DNA of 48,833 nt, taken from NCBI GenBank assembly GCA_947259115.1, contig CAMYKS010000031.1:1-48833 (forward strand), given 5' to 3'. Shown here in pieces: positions 8,036 through 17,649 of this stretch. The notes under the pieces are model-generated. The model was not told the origin of the DNA, did not search any database, and saw only the letters and a list, made by a program, of their open reading frames with translations. Position numbers and translations under genes: made by a program. The stretch is from an uncultured Desulfobulbaceae bacterium. GTDB taxonomy: Bacteria; Desulfobacterota; Desulfobulbia; Desulfobulbales; BM004. Each line of letters starts with the position of its first letter. Position 1 is the first letter of the stretch.

Positions 8036-8776
8036 TTATGCAAATTCTACATCTGCAACCAGGTGTATGAGAAACTCCTTGTTGCCCTTGGGCCCAAGGA
8101 TGGGGGAGGGCGTCACACCTCGGTTCTGCAATCCCAGCGTTTTACAAAAAACTATTATATCCTCTATAACTTCCTGATGCAGAGCAGTATCACGTACAAC
8201 TCCTCCTTTGCCGATCTTGCCGCGTCCCACCTCAAATTGCGGTTTTATCAGGGCAAGAATTGAAATCTGTTTCCTGAATAATGGCAGCAAAGGCGGGATG
8301 AGCAGTTTAAGGGAAATAAAGGCGGCATCCATAACAGCAAAGTCAAGCATATCCTCAAAGTTTTCAGATGTAAGATAGCGGGCATTGGTGCGTTCCATCA
8401 CCACGACCCGGGGATCCTGGCGCAGCTCCCAGGCCAGTTGGCCGTAGCCGACATCAACTGCATATACTTTAGCGGCGCCGTTTTTTAATAAACAGTCGGT
8501 AAAGCCACCGGTGGAGGCCCCAATATCAAGACAGACAAGCCCTGCCGGATTAATGCTGAAAAAATCAAGACCGGCCTCTAGTTTATAGCCACCCCTGCTC
8601 ACATAAGGGCATGATACCTTAACTTCGACAGTAACGGAATCTTCCACCATTGTTCCAGCCTTATCGGCCAGCCTGTTATTCACCAACACCTGACCGGCTG
8701 CGATCAGGGCCTGTGCCTTCTGCCGGGTCGGGGCCAGATTTTTTTCCAGCAGCAGTTTATCAAGACGGATTTTCAT
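8036..8776 (-). CDS. tlyA: TlyA-family rRNA methyltransferase
   Basis: The 246-residue protein has an N-terminal S4 RNA-binding domain (residues 1-60, beginning MKIRLDKLL) followed by an FtsJ-type SAM methyltransferase domain. The SAM motif is LDIGASTGGFTDC at about 95-107; DVGYGQLAW and ALIKPQFE follow. TlyA enzymes 2'-O-methylate cytidine in 16S and/or 23S rRNA. The ATG at 8776 is chosen because the conserved S4 start lies there; the longer frame would add a non-conserved Cys-rich leader overlapping ampG. It follows ampG by 13 nt. Confidence 0.93.
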   Translation of the reverse strand: MKIRLDKLLLEKNLAPTRQKAQALIAAGQVLVNNRLADKAGTMVEDSVTVEVKVSCPYVSRGGYKLEAGLDFFSINPAGLVCLDIGASTGGFTDCLLKNGAAKVYAVDVGYGQLAWELRQDPRVVVMERTNARYLTSENFEDMLDFAVMDAAFISLKLLIPPLLPLFRKQISILALIKPQFEVGRGKIGKGGVVRDTALHQEVIEDIIVFCKTLGLQNRGVTPSPILGPKGNKEFLIHLVADVEFA

Positions 8777-8789
8777 TATTACAACAATG

Positions 8790-10025
8790 TTACTGTAAAA
8801 CAGCAGATTTTTTCTTGTTCCAGGGTGCAACCCGCAGGAGAAGCAGCATACCCGGAATTGCAATCAGGGTGCACATTACGAAAAAGCTGAGCCAGCCCAT
8901 ATGTTTAGCAAGAAAACCCGTTGGTGCTGATGCCAGAACCCTGGGTATTCCCATGAGGCTGCTGAGAAGTGCATATTGGGTGGCAGTGAATTTTTTATTG
9001 GTGACGCTGGCCATGAAGGCAACGTAGGCTGCAGTCCCCATGCCTGCGCTCAAATTCTCAAAGGCAATAACACCCGATAAGGCCATAATGTTGTGGCCTA
9101 TAGTCGCCAATAGGGCAAATCCAGCAGTGGAAACTGCCTGCAAAATTCCGAATACCCAGAGAGACCGGTTGATCCCCAGGCGCAGCATCATGATACCACC
9201 CACAAGGCTTCCGACAATTGTGGCCCAGAAGCCGAAAAGCTTGACAACAGCGCCGATCTCTGTTTTCGAAAAACCGATATCAAGGTAAAAGGGAGTGGTC
9301 ATGGCACTGGCCATTGTGTCTCCAATTTTATAGAGAAAAATAAATCCCAGAATCCACCAGGCCCCGCTACGGCTGAAATATTCTTTTAACGGGAGAAGAA
9401 CTGCCTCCTGCATGGTTTTTGGTGTGCCGGCCGGAGTTTCCGGCTCAGGTGAAAGGATGGTTGTAATGATACCCGGTACCATGCAGGCTCCCAAGATCAT
9501 GTACACAGAGGAGAACGACATGTGGTCAGCCATGATCAGGCCGCCTCCTGAGGCTAATAACATTCCTATGCGATATCCGTTAATATACAACGAGGAGCCG
9601 AGCCCCAATTCTTCATCCGGGAGATCTTCCCGCCGGTAAGCATCAACGATAATATCCTGGGAGGCACTGAAAAAAGTAACAAGAAATGCCACAAATGCTA
9701 CAAGCCAGGGGTTATTGGTGGGAGATGTCAGTCCGAGCCAGCAGATTACCAGTACGAGCATAATCTGGGAAACAAGCATCCAGCCACGACGACGCCCTAA
9801 AAAGGGTAGGGTAAATCGGTCCAGAAAGGGGGCCCAGAGGAATTTGACGGTATAGGGAAGGCCGACAAGTGCCATTAAGCCTATAACAGTCAGGTCGACC
9901 CCTTCTTCCTTCATCCAGGCCTGTAGAAGAGATATGGTAAGCAGAAGTGGCAGACCACAGGAGAATCCCATCAGCAGGGTTCTCAACATACGTACGCTGA
10001 AAATTGCCTTCAGCATGCCAGGCAT
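8790..10025 (-). CDS. ampG: AmpG-like muropeptide permease (MFS)
   Basis: The 411-residue protein has about 12 membrane spans. The N-terminal signature GFSCGLPLLL, LQAWM, then FLWAPFLDR and GRRRGW closely follows AmpG, which imports GlcNAc-anhydro-MurNAc peptides for cell-wall recycling. AGGAAAAACT precedes the ATG. It is shorter than the roughly 490-residue E. coli protein. It lies just after the tol-cpoB genes, in keeping with envelope maintenance. Specific substrate is inferred from similarity. Confidence 0.88.
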   Translation of the reverse strand: MPGMLKAIFSVRMLRTLLMGFSCGLPLLLTISLLQAWMKEEGVDLTVIGLMALVGLPYTVKFLWAPFLDRFTLPFLGRRRGWMLVSQIMLVLVICWLGLTSPTNNPWLVAFVAFLVTFFSASQDIIVDAYRREDLPDEELGLGSSLYINGYRIGMLLASGGGLIMADHMSFSSVYMILGACMVPGIITTILSPEPETPAGTPKTMQEAVLLPLKEYFSRSGAWWILGFIFLYKIGDTMASAMTTPFYLDIGFSKTEIGAVVKLFGFWATIVGSLVGGIMMLRLGINRSLWVFGILQAVSTAGFALLATIGHNIMALSGVIAFENLSAGMGTAAYVAFMASVTNKKFTATQYALLSSLMGIPRVLASAPTGFLAKHMGWLSFFVMCTLIAIPGMLLLLRVAPWNKKKSAVLQ

Positions 10026-10108
10026 AGTTTTTCCTGGGGGAAAATGATCCTTACATGATTATTCATCATTCCAGAGGCGGGGATATGTGGTCAGCCTGCT
10101 AAGCTGGG

Positions 10109-11197
10109 CTATTTCTTTAATGATTCAAGCCTGGACTTTGCAGATGCGGTTTCAGCACCTCCGGGATAGGTGTCAACAAGCTTATTATAGACAATGCGGG
10201 CTGTTTCCGGATCACCTATCTTTTCAAAGGAGAGTCCCTGTTTGTACAGGGCCTTGGGAGCAAGGGAATGCTTGGGATGCTCGACGATCACCTTTTGGAA
10301 TTCCAGGATAGCCAGCTCATAATCCTTCTCCTCATAAAGGCTTTCTGCGACATAGTAGCGGGCATTTACAGCCTGGGGTCCCGATGGGTTATTTTCCAGA
10401 TAATCTGCAAAATTATTATAGGCCTCCCTGTATTTTTTCTGCTTGAATAGATCCATTCCTTCTTCATACGTACCTGATACTTGGGGAGGAGGTGGGGGCG
10501 GAGGCACAGTAGTTTTCACCACAGGCTTCGCTGCAACTCTTTCGGCCTCCATTTCTTCTGCTGAAGATTCGGTAATATTCTGGCGGCTGACATCAACTTT
10601 AAACGTTTCGGGTTTAATTTCCCGCGCCACTCTGCTGCTTTTCTGTGCAACAGTTGCAGTTCTCGCCTTTTTCTCCGCCTCTCTTGCCCGTTGGGCAGCA
10701 TCCATGGCCCGTTGTGATGCTTCCCGGCTGCGGGCCTCCTTGATCGCCCTGATTTCATTCTCGGCAAAGGTTACACGTTCCAGGGCTTTGAGCAGTTGTT
10801 CTTCAGCCAGGGCCATACGTTCATTGAGACTGTTGATATCTCCCAACCTGCTTTGTTCCGATGTGTCCATGCGGTTCAAGAGCAGTTTTTTGAGCTCTTT
10901 GTTTTCTTCCTTCACCTGCCGGACGACAAAATTGTTTTCTTCAATTTCTGCCTGCAGCCGGAGTATTTCAGACTGCTGATAATCGAGGCGATCGCCGGTT
11001 GCCGCCTGGCGGGCCTGCACATCCTGCACGGTCTGTTTTTTCAGTTCATCAATTTCTTTATTAATATCATCAACTTTGGTGTCCATTTTACGCACTTTGA
11101 CATTGGTGTATTCCACGTCCTGCTGGGTGGCAACACACTGGACCAGAAGGGTTGAGAAACCGAGAAGCACTATGGAGTATAAAACAGCTCGTTTCAT
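10109..11197 (-). CDS. cpoB: CpoB/YbgF-like Tol-associated lipoprotein
   Basis: A 362-residue protein. A lipoprotein signal ends in LLVQC (Cys about 21). A long coiled coil follows (about 30-190, Glu/Lys/Arg heptads), then a linker with seven consecutive Pro, then a C-terminal TPR domain with three repeats (GTYEEGMDLF, ARYYVAESLY, PKALYKQGLS). CpoB links Tol-Pal function with peptidoglycan synthesis at division. The ATG at 11197 follows AGGATATCC and is preferred over the ATG 12 nt upstream. E. coli CpoB is shorter and periplasmic; here the lipobox implies membrane anchoring. It directly follows tolB, in the position where pal is usually found. Confidence 0.88.
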   Translation of the reverse strand: MKRAVLYSIVLLGFSTLLVQCVATQQDVEYTNVKVRKMDTKVDDINKEIDELKKQTVQDVQARQAATGDRLDYQQSEILRLQAEIEENNFVVRQVKEENKELKKLLLNRMDTSEQSRLGDINSLNERMALAEEQLLKALERVTFAENEIRAIKEARSREASQRAMDAAQRAREAEKKARTATVAQKSSRVAREIKPETFKVDVSRQNITESSAEEMEAERVAAKPVVKTTVPPPPPPPQVSGTYEEGMDLFKQKKYREAYNNFADYLENNPSGPQAVNARYYVAESLYEEKDYELAILEFQKVIVEHPKHSLAPKALYKQGLSFEKIGDPETARIVYNKLVDTYPGGAETASAKSRLESLKK

Positions 11198-11314
11198 GGA
11201 TATCCTCATTATTATATTTTGATTATGATTATATACTATTATCAGTTCAATTTTCTTTCAGACTGGGGCCTGACATCACCGGCACCCGGGTATTTTAAAA
11301 ACCTTAAAATTATA

Positions 11315-12607
11315 TTATTCCATCCTTGTTGACCATTCGGGTGAAGACTGGTGGCCCTCAAGTTTGAACAGGGTCCGAAGACCTGTGCCGTTTCTGAAGA
11401 CCGTACAGATATCCTTGTCATTATTAAGGCGCCGGGTAAATACTATCTGTCTTGAATCCGGGGACCATGAAGGTGACTCATGATCATTCCTGTGCCACGT
11501 CAGCTGCAGAGGCTGGCCTCCTTCAGGCTTTATAGTGAAAATATGGTAGCGTCCCTCATACAGACCGGAGTAAGCAATCCATTCACCATCTGGTGACCAG
11601 CTGGGCTCTGTATTGTCGCTCCCCTGAAAGGTAATACGTCTGACGGATTTTGTCTTCACATTCATGATATAAATCTGTGGGTTGCCGCTGCGGTCAGAGA
11701 CAAAGGTAATATGCCGGCCATCCGGAGACCAGGCAGGGGACACATTAATCCCGGTGTTCTGTGTGAGCCTGTCGAGAATGGCTCCCTCGTTATTTATCAG
11801 GTACAGGTCGGGATTGCCGTCTTTACTCAGAGTAATGACCATGGTTTCACCGTCAGGTGACCAGGCGGGAGCAAGGTTCAGGCCTGGACGGCGGGAGATG
11901 GCCCTGGTGGTTTTTGCTACCTGCCAGTCGGTGATATAGAGGTTCGGATTAATAGGGTGATAGGACGTATAGGCCAGCAGTTTGCCATCTGGGGAAAATT
12001 TGGGAGAGACCGCCAGGTTTTTATGCCTGGTTATCTGTTTGATATTTCTACCCAGAACATCAGCGACAAAAATTTCCTTGAAGTCACCCGGCACTTCTGA
12101 AGAGTATGCAATATTTGAAAGGCTGACGCCCCGTTCACCGGTGAGCTGGAATATAACCTCGTCACAGAACCGCAGAATTATTTTATCCCGTATGTCCGGA
12201 GAGCCTTTGTAGCGCTTGCCGGCAAGCATTCTGCCCTCGGCAATATCAAGCAGTCTGAACTCAAACGTTATGGTATCCCCTGAGACCTGGTAGTCGGTGA
12301 TAATGCTAAAATCAACCCCCAGCTTGAGCCAGTCGGTGTCCCTGGAACCGTCGTATTTTTCAGGAGAAACCACGGAAATAAAGCCGTGAAATTCAAGTCC
12401 CTGTGCAAGTAAAGCCGCCATGTCCTGATCGGTTTTTTCTATGGTGCCGGGATTATTTTTATTGGAGAAATAGGGAACAGCAAAGGGCACCTTGCGAAAT
12501 TCCGGGGATGTTATATCAAGGTAAACCTTTGCCTGGGCCACGGAGGAGTAGAATAAGCCTGCAAACAGCGCCAATACACTCATACATATTATTTTTCGAA
12601 GATTCAT
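11315..12607 (-). CDS. tolB: TolB periplasmic beta-propeller
   Basis: A 430-residue protein with a signal peptide ending in AQA (about 26), an N-terminal alpha/beta domain (about 30-160), and a six-bladed propeller. Propeller repeats read LAPAWSPDG, VSPAWSPDG, TEPSWSPDG and ESPSWSPDS. TolB binds Pal and is part of the Tol system that keeps the outer membrane in step with division. It lies between tolA and cpoB. Confidence 0.95.
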   Translation of the reverse strand: MNLRKIICMSVLALFAGLFYSSVAQAKVYLDITSPEFRKVPFAVPYFSNKNNPGTIEKTDQDMAALLAQGLEFHGFISVVSPEKYDGSRDTDWLKLGVDFSIITDYQVSGDTITFEFRLLDIAEGRMLAGKRYKGSPDIRDKIILRFCDEVIFQLTGERGVSLSNIAYSSEVPGDFKEIFVADVLGRNIKQITRHKNLAVSPKFSPDGKLLAYTSYHPINPNLYITDWQVAKTTRAISRRPGLNLAPAWSPDGETMVITLSKDGNPDLYLINNEGAILDRLTQNTGINVSPAWSPDGRHITFVSDRSGNPQIYIMNVKTKSVRRITFQGSDNTEPSWSPDGEWIAYSGLYEGRYHIFTIKPEGGQPLQLTWHRNDHESPSWSPDSRQIVFTRRLNNDKDICTVFRNGTGLRTLFKLEGHQSSPEWSTRME

Positions 12608-12628
12608 AACGTCTTTTAAGTAAATGTG

Positions 12629-13603
12629 TTAATTCAACCCTTCAGGTGAAAATCGAAGCCCGATCTCAAAGGTATTTTCCTTCAACTGATCAGGGAATGG
12701 CGGCAGCGGCGAGGCATCCTTTACCGTTTTTAAAACAAACTGGTTGAAATAGATATTCTTCGACTTCTGTTCAAAGAAACTTTCGGTTATCACCCCGTCT
12801 TTCCTGATGGTGATGGACAATACTGCGACAAGAGAATTATCCCAATTCTGCAAGGTCGGCAGGATCCAGTGTTCTTCTATTTTCTGATGCACAGCCGAAA
12901 GATACTGTTTCATGTAAAAATCAGGTTCTATGCCGGTTCCCCTGGGACCGGAGGCTCCTGCAGATTTTGGGTCTGCAGTGGTTTTAGCAGCTGCGGTTAC
13001 TGCGGTGCCTGTTGTGGCGGCAGTCGTTGTTTTCAGGGCTTCGGCCAGCTTGCTGACCGCATCTTTTTTAGCCACATCCGCCTCTTCCCGGGCCATTTTT
13101 TTCGCCAAATCCGCCGCTTCCCTGGCCTCTTTTTGGGCGGCGCTTGCCTTGAGGCGATCCACGACCCGGGATAGTTTCGCCTTGTCAAGGGCTTCCTCTT
13201 CCTTGGTCTTGCCGACCTTTACCTTCATCTTGAGTGGTTTCAGAGAGACTGGTTTGGCAGGGGCTGATTTTGCAATGGGCGCAGCCTCGGGTTTGGACGG
13301 TTGCATGGAAACTACAGGTTTCTTGATTACCGGTTCTATCTGCCTGACAGCCGGTTTTGCAGCAGCTTTCGGTGTGGGAGCTTTAACGGCAGGAGCTTCA
13401 AGTTCCGCTACCTCAGTGGCGCTGAACAGGTTCACCGTATATATTTCCGGCAGTTTTGGCTGCCGGTCGAAGAAGGTCGGAGCCAGCATGGCAATAGCCA
13501 GGACAAGAATATGCAGGACAATGGATAAATTAAAGGGTTTTTGAAATTCGCCGGAAAACATACTGATCGGAGTCATATCACCGTTTGTACCAAGAAGTTT
13601 CAT
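12629..13603 (-). CDS. tolA: TolA-like TonB-family energy transducer
   Basis: A 324-residue protein with one membrane span (about 26-44), a long Pro/Lys/Ala-rich region (65-215) with a coiled-coil-like Glu/Ala/Lys segment, and a TonB/TolA-type C-terminal domain (about 225-324) containing QKIEEHWILP and SITIRKDGV. It spans the periplasm and transmits proton-motive force from TolQR. It overlaps tolR by 4 nt (ATGA), so translation is probably coupled. Confidence 0.9.
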   Translation of the reverse strand: MKLLGTNGDMTPISMFSGEFQKPFNLSIVLHILVLAIAMLAPTFFDRQPKLPEIYTVNLFSATEVAELEAPAVKAPTPKAAAKPAVRQIEPVIKKPVVSMQPSKPEAAPIAKSAPAKPVSLKPLKMKVKVGKTKEEEALDKAKLSRVVDRLKASAAQKEAREAADLAKKMAREEADVAKKDAVSKLAEALKTTTAATTGTAVTAAAKTTADPKSAGASGPRGTGIEPDFYMKQYLSAVHQKIEEHWILPTLQNWDNSLVAVLSITIRKDGVITESFFEQKSKNIYFNQFVLKTVKDASPLPPFPDQLKENTFEIGLRFSPEGLN

Positions 13604-14022
13604 GGCTTCTTCTTGTCAGCCGGCTGGGTTATCATCCCAAGCTTATCAAAACCGGAGTCCTTAATATCCGCCATGACCGAGACGACAAGCCCGTAGGGCA
13701 CCAGTTTGTCTGCTTTTAGATATATGGGTTTTTCATGGTCAGCCTTTGACAGGGCGCTTAGCTGCTGTTTGAGCAGGGTCTGTTCCAACTTGATATTATT
13801 AAAAAAAATCTGGCCATCCTTCTTGATGGTCACCAGGAGCGGCTCTTCTTTCTGGCGTAAGGGTTTGGCGGTGGTTTCCGGCAGGTCGACGTCAACGCCC
13901 TGGCTCATCATGGGAGCGGTTACCATGAATATGATAAGCAGCACGAGCATCACGTCAACGAGCGGCGTGACATTGATCTCGGAAACCAGTCTTTTAGAGC
14001 CGTTGGTACTGCCGAATGCCAT
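13600..14022 (-). CDS. tolR: TolR (ExbD family)
   Basis: A 140-residue protein with a short N-terminal tail (SEINVTPLVDVMLVLLI) running into one membrane span that carries the conserved Asp of ExbD/TolR (LVDVML). A periplasmic domain follows. With TolQ it forms the proton-driven stator. It sits 24 nt after tolQ and overlaps tolA by 4 nt. Confidence 0.95.
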   Translation of the reverse strand: MAFGSTNGSKRLVSEINVTPLVDVMLVLLIIFMVTAPMMSQGVDVDLPETTAKPLRQKEEPLLVTIKKDGQIFFNNIKLEQTLLKQQLSALSKADHEKPIYLKADKLVPYGLVVSVMADIKDSGFDKLGMITQPADKKKP

Positions 14023-14046
14023 GGCTTAGAATCCTCACACAGATAA

Positions 14047-14748
14047 TTACACCCTTGACAGCAGGTCCCGTTCCACCAGGTTCAGGAAATCGGCAGAGAA
14101 GCCCTGCATGTTATTTTCCAGGTCAGCAAGCTTATTGGAATAGTAATTATAAAAGATAACCGCCGGAATTGCTACGGCTAGCCCTGCTGCAGTAGCAACC
14201 AGAGCCTCTGAGATCCCGGGGGCGACTACGGCTAGCGATGCCGAGCCGCGTCTGCCGATATCCTGGAACGAAGTCATAATGCCCCAGACCGTACCGAAAA
14301 GACCAATAAAGGGCGTGGCACTTCCTGTGGTTGCCAGGAAGGACAAATACCTGCCCAGACGGGCCATCTGTTTACTTTCCGCCTTGCGCAGCGATCTTTT
14401 CAGGTTATCCATGCTGGCCAGCTGCATTTCCAAGGTGTCTTCAGTAGCCTGCTTTGCTCCCCCTCGGCTGCGCCCGAGTTTCTGCAGTTCATTAAACCCG
14501 AGCATGAAAATGGATGCCTCGGGACAGTTTGGTATTTCCTTGGCCGTTTTATAGGCATCGGCAAGGTTCTTGCTCTTCCAGAAGGTGTCCAGGAAGAATG
14601 CCGCTTCAGCCAGGGCCTTTCTATACGATAAATGCTTCATAATTATAATGGTCCAGGATACCAGTGAAAAGACAAGGAGCATGAGCATAACAAACTTCAC
14701 CATCGGACCGGCATCTATGATCATTTGGATAATGCTTAAATCTTGCAC
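14047..14748 (-). CDS. tolQ: TolQ (ExbB family)
   Basis: A 233-residue protein with three membrane spans, near 15-37, 137-160 and 172-195. The MotA/ExbB signature reads GLFGTVWGIM, followed by SEALVATAAGLAVAIPAV. It is the proton-channel partner of TolR. It is the first tol gene in the series and follows the acyl-chain cluster after about 160 bp. Confidence 0.95.
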   Translation of the reverse strand: MQDLSIIQMIIDAGPMVKFVMLMLLVFSLVSWTIIIMKHLSYRKALAEAAFFLDTFWKSKNLADAYKTAKEIPNCPEASIFMLGFNELQKLGRSRGGAKQATEDTLEMQLASMDNLKRSLRKAESKQMARLGRYLSFLATTGSATPFIGLFGTVWGIMTSFQDIGRRGSASLAVVAPGISEALVATAAGLAVAIPAVIFYNYYSNKLADLENNMQGFSADFLNLVERDLLSRV

Positions 14749-14908
14749 GGATATATTTCCTTATGAAGAACAAATGATAAATTAGTTGTGACGGCCGAAT
14801 AGGGAAGGGGCTGTCTCTTCCATATTGGCCATTGAAATTATCGCAAGTCGGACAATACTATATAGTTTTTATTGTACATGTCAACACGCTGAAAAGGCCA
14901 TAACTCTC

Positions 14909-15370
14909 TCAGGCTTTCTCCGGTTCTGTTTCTGTAATAGCGCAGCCGAAATCCACTTTAACTGCTATCCTGTCGTCAACAACCACCTTGCCTTTAAAAA
15001 ACCAGGCATTGCCGATGTTTTCATCAAGGGAGACATGCATTCTGATCGTATCGCCGGGTTTAACCTCTCTTTTAAACTTTGCCCCTTTAATCCTGGTAAG
15101 TACCGGTGCTTTTTTTCCAGTCTCATGGGTGTGCCCGGATTCCTGCAGGATCTTAGCCATGAACAGGGCCCCTGTCTGAAAAACAGCTTCGCAGAGCAAC
15201 ACCCCGGGCATTATCGGATAATCGGGATAATGTCCCTTAAAAAAATCAAGATCCGGGGCGATGAATTTTTCCGTAACAATTGCCTTAGAATCAAATGATA
15301 TGATCGAATCGACCCAAAGGAAAGGGGGGCGATGCGGAATTGCCTCTAAAATTTCGGGATTAGAGCCCAC
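14909..15370 (-). CDS. FabZ-like 3-hydroxyacyl-ACP dehydratase
   Basis: A 153-residue hot-dog-fold dehydratase. It has PHRPPFLWVD near the N-terminus and the active-site segment GHYPDYPIMPG, with His47 and Glu61 as catalytic pair. It removes water from 3-hydroxyacyl-ACP. The gene overlaps the ketoreductase gene by 11 nt, and sequence and position suggest it serves the dedicated KS/ACP pathway upstream, not housekeeping fatty acid synthesis. It is the last gene of the cluster before tolQ. Confidence 0.88.
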   Translation of the reverse strand: MGSNPEILEAIPHRPPFLWVDSIISFDSKAIVTEKFIAPDLDFFKGHYPDYPIMPGVLLCEAVFQTGALFMAKILQESGHTHETGKKAPVLTRIKGAKFKREVKPGDTIRMHVSLDENIGNAWFFKGKVVVDDRIAVKVDFGCAITETEPEKA

Positions 15371-16112
15371 CTGTTACCTCCAGGACCGCTCCGCTGATAT
15401 ATGCTGCCTTCTCTCCGGCCAGGAACAGCACGGCAGCAGCAACCTCCTCGGTTTTGCCGAACCGTTTCATGGGCACCATCTTTTTGTATTTATCCAATTG
15501 ATCTGGAGTAAGCCCCTCAAGCAGCTCGGTATCGATAAAGCCGGGTGAAATACAGTTGACTGTAATCCTGCGTTTTGCGGTTTCCTTGGCCAGTGAGCGC
15601 ATCATGCCGATCTGGCCTGCCTTGGAGGCCGCATAATTTGCCTGTCCTTCAAAGCCCATATGGGCCATGGGAGAGGTTATATTAATTATTCTGCCGTATT
15701 TCTGCTTCAACATGAGCAGTACAGCCTGCTTGGACATATTGAATGTGCCTGTCAGATTGACGTCTATCACCCGTTGCCAGTCCTCGGCATGCATCATGGC
15801 AAGCACTGAATCCCTCCGGATACCGGCATTATTCACCAGGATGTCAATGGTATCGAATTTTTCTTCGACTTCGGCAAAGAATTGGAGCACCGAGGATTCA
15901 TCGGATACGTCACAGGGGTACAATAAAAGCCTGTTTTCCTGAAAGCAAGCATCTGCCTGCCAATCCTCTATGAATGTGTCGGCTGCATTGCGGTCTGAAC
16001 CATAAACACCGATTACGGTTGCACCCGCTTCAAGGAAGGCTTTTGCTATGGACTTGCCGATACCTTTTGTTGCTCCGGAAATCACAGCTTTTCTTCCATG
16101 AAAGTCGGTCAT
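15360..16112 (-). CDS. FabG-like 3-oxoacyl-ACP reductase (SDR family)
   Basis: A 250-residue short-chain dehydrogenase. The cofactor loop is GATKGIG (13-19), then NNAG (94-97). The catalytic set is Ser147, Tyr160 and Lys164 (YAASK). The C-terminal SGAVLEVTGGL is typical of FabG. It reduces 3-oxoacyl-ACP with NAD(P)H. It overlaps the dehydratase gene and follows two CrtI-like genes. Confidence 0.9.
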   Translation of the reverse strand: MTDFHGRKAVISGATKGIGKSIAKAFLEAGATVIGVYGSDRNAADTFIEDWQADACFQENRLLLYPCDVSDESSVLQFFAEVEEKFDTIDILVNNAGIRRDSVLAMMHAEDWQRVIDVNLTGTFNMSKQAVLLMLKQKYGRIINITSPMAHMGFEGQANYAASKAGQIGMMRSLAKETAKRRITVNCISPGFIDTELLEGLTPDQLDKYKKMVPMKRFGKTEEVAAAVLFLAGEKAAYISGAVLEVTGGL

Positions 16113-16205
16113 AAACTTTACCTGGTGATGGTTGAATTTCTAAGTTTTTTATAATTGCCAAGAGGGGAAAATTGATTACACATGGGCAATGTAACATAGT
16201 TGGAT

Positions 16206-17615
16206 TTACATGCCACGGATGTATCCATCAACATCATTAGCCACAATGACACCGTAATTAATGGCCCCGAGCCAGCCGGACATGATAATTCCCACTGACC
16301 CGACATGGAAAAGTCCGGGCACCGCCTTGAAAATGGAACGGGAAATATCCAACCCTTCAAATTTTGTTCCAAACGAGGTTCCCTTGGTATGCAGGGTATA
16401 GCGATGGATGGTTTTTGGAGTTGCCGCCTCAAGCCAGTCTATTTTCTGCCTGACACCCGGGATATAATCTTCAAGGTGAACCAGGGTCCTTTCGATCATG
16501 GCTTGTTTTTCTGTCTCATATTCACTTTCATCCAGCCTGTCCCAGTCATCAAACCTGCCGTTCATCGAGGCAACGACTGTGTAGCGGTTATGGCCCGGCC
16601 TGGTTTTGGGGTAGTAGAGTGAAAATGTTCTGCTCCTGGTATGCATATCCAGCAGCTCATCCGAGGAGAATTTCTCGGAAGTGGAAACAAAAAGCAGGTC
16701 GCCGATATCATCGATCGCCGCATCTTTCTTTATGCCGATATATACCTGGCAGCTTGAGGTGTTGACCCGCACTGTTTTTACCTTGTCGAGAAATTCAGCC
16801 GGAAAGGCATCTTTGCCTGCCAGATCATAGATTGTATTGAGAATACCACTGTTTGACACCACGCTGTCCGCTTCGATAAAACGATCACCCACCTGGACAC
16901 CTCGAACCCTGCCTGCCTCAGTGACAATCCGGTCCACCCTGGAGCTCTTGCAGATGGTTACCCCGTTTTTTACCAGTTCGTCCGCCATCATACCGATGAG
17001 GTGGTCTGTTCCCCCCTTGAAGGTAAAGACCCCCTTGTTCATGAAATTTGAAAACACAATGCCATAGGTGATGGCAGGGTCTTCAAGGGTGGAGCCGTTG
17101 GCGTAGGTTATGGGTTCCATGAGCAACCGGTGGACATCGTCACGGCCGGGAAAGAATGTTTCAAACAGCTCCCTGGTGGACATGCTTTGGTCGTCATAAA
17201 AGTTCATAGCGGCAACTGTATTGAAAAAATTATCAATTGTTTCCTGGGAGATTTTGAACTTATTTATAAGGATGCCGGTGAAGTCATTCCGGTCAAATGT
17301 CGTGGTAAGGGAAAACTGGGGGTTGTCAAAAACGATATTTTTCAGCTGTACGATTGACTCCATGATCTCCCGGTTCCAGTATTTACGGCAGGTTTTCACC
17401 ATGCCGTGGGGGAAACCGTGCAGGGAGACATCAAAGATGTGCCCTTTACGTTTAAACCATGTTGCCAGGCCGCCAAGTTGGTGGTGATGCTCAAGCAGAA
17501 GAACGGAGTGGCCGCTTCTGGCAAGACGGTTCGCAGTGGTAAGACCACCAAGGCCTGAACCGATAACCACAACGTTGTAACGGTCACCTGCGCCGGTAAT
17601 AGATTTATGCAGCAT
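16206..17615 (-). CDS. CrtI-like FAD-dependent desaturase/isomerase, paralogue 1
   Basis: A 469-residue flavoprotein. The N-terminal dinucleotide site is VVIGSGLGGLTTANRLA, followed by an LEHHHQLGG flavin contact. The C-terminal FAD motif is GLFHVGSVG with SGWLGAINYG. This is the phytoene desaturase (CrtI) layout; the family also holds carotenoid isomerases and proposed acyl-chain desaturases. It is 34 nt downstream of a second CrtI-like gene and inside a KS/ACP/KR/DH set, so an ACP-bound or released acyl chain is the likely substrate. No phytoene synthase is in the window. Confidence 0.85.
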   Translation of the reverse strand: MLHKSITGAGDRYNVVVIGSGLGGLTTANRLARSGHSVLLLEHHHQLGGLATWFKRKGHIFDVSLHGFPHGMVKTCRKYWNREIMESIVQLKNIVFDNPQFSLTTTFDRNDFTGILINKFKISQETIDNFFNTVAAMNFYDDQSMSTRELFETFFPGRDDVHRLLMEPITYANGSTLEDPAITYGIVFSNFMNKGVFTFKGGTDHLIGMMADELVKNGVTICKSSRVDRIVTEAGRVRGVQVGDRFIEADSVVSNSGILNTIYDLAGKDAFPAEFLDKVKTVRVNTSSCQVYIGIKKDAAIDDIGDLLFVSTSEKFSSDELLDMHTRSRTFSLYYPKTRPGHNRYTVVASMNGRFDDWDRLDESEYETEKQAMIERTLVHLEDYIPGVRQKIDWLEAATPKTIHRYTLHTKGTSFGTKFEGLDISRSIFKAVPGLFHVGSVGIIMSGWLGAINYGVIVANDVDGYIRGM

Positions 17616-17649
17616 AACGAATTACTATTTTTTTTATATAAAAATACGA

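Noticed and set aside
16118..16432. 104-codon minus-strand ORF over the CrtI-like paralogue 1 3' end
   Set aside because: It is an alternative frame of the flavoprotein gene, whose C-terminal FAD motif fixes the real frame.
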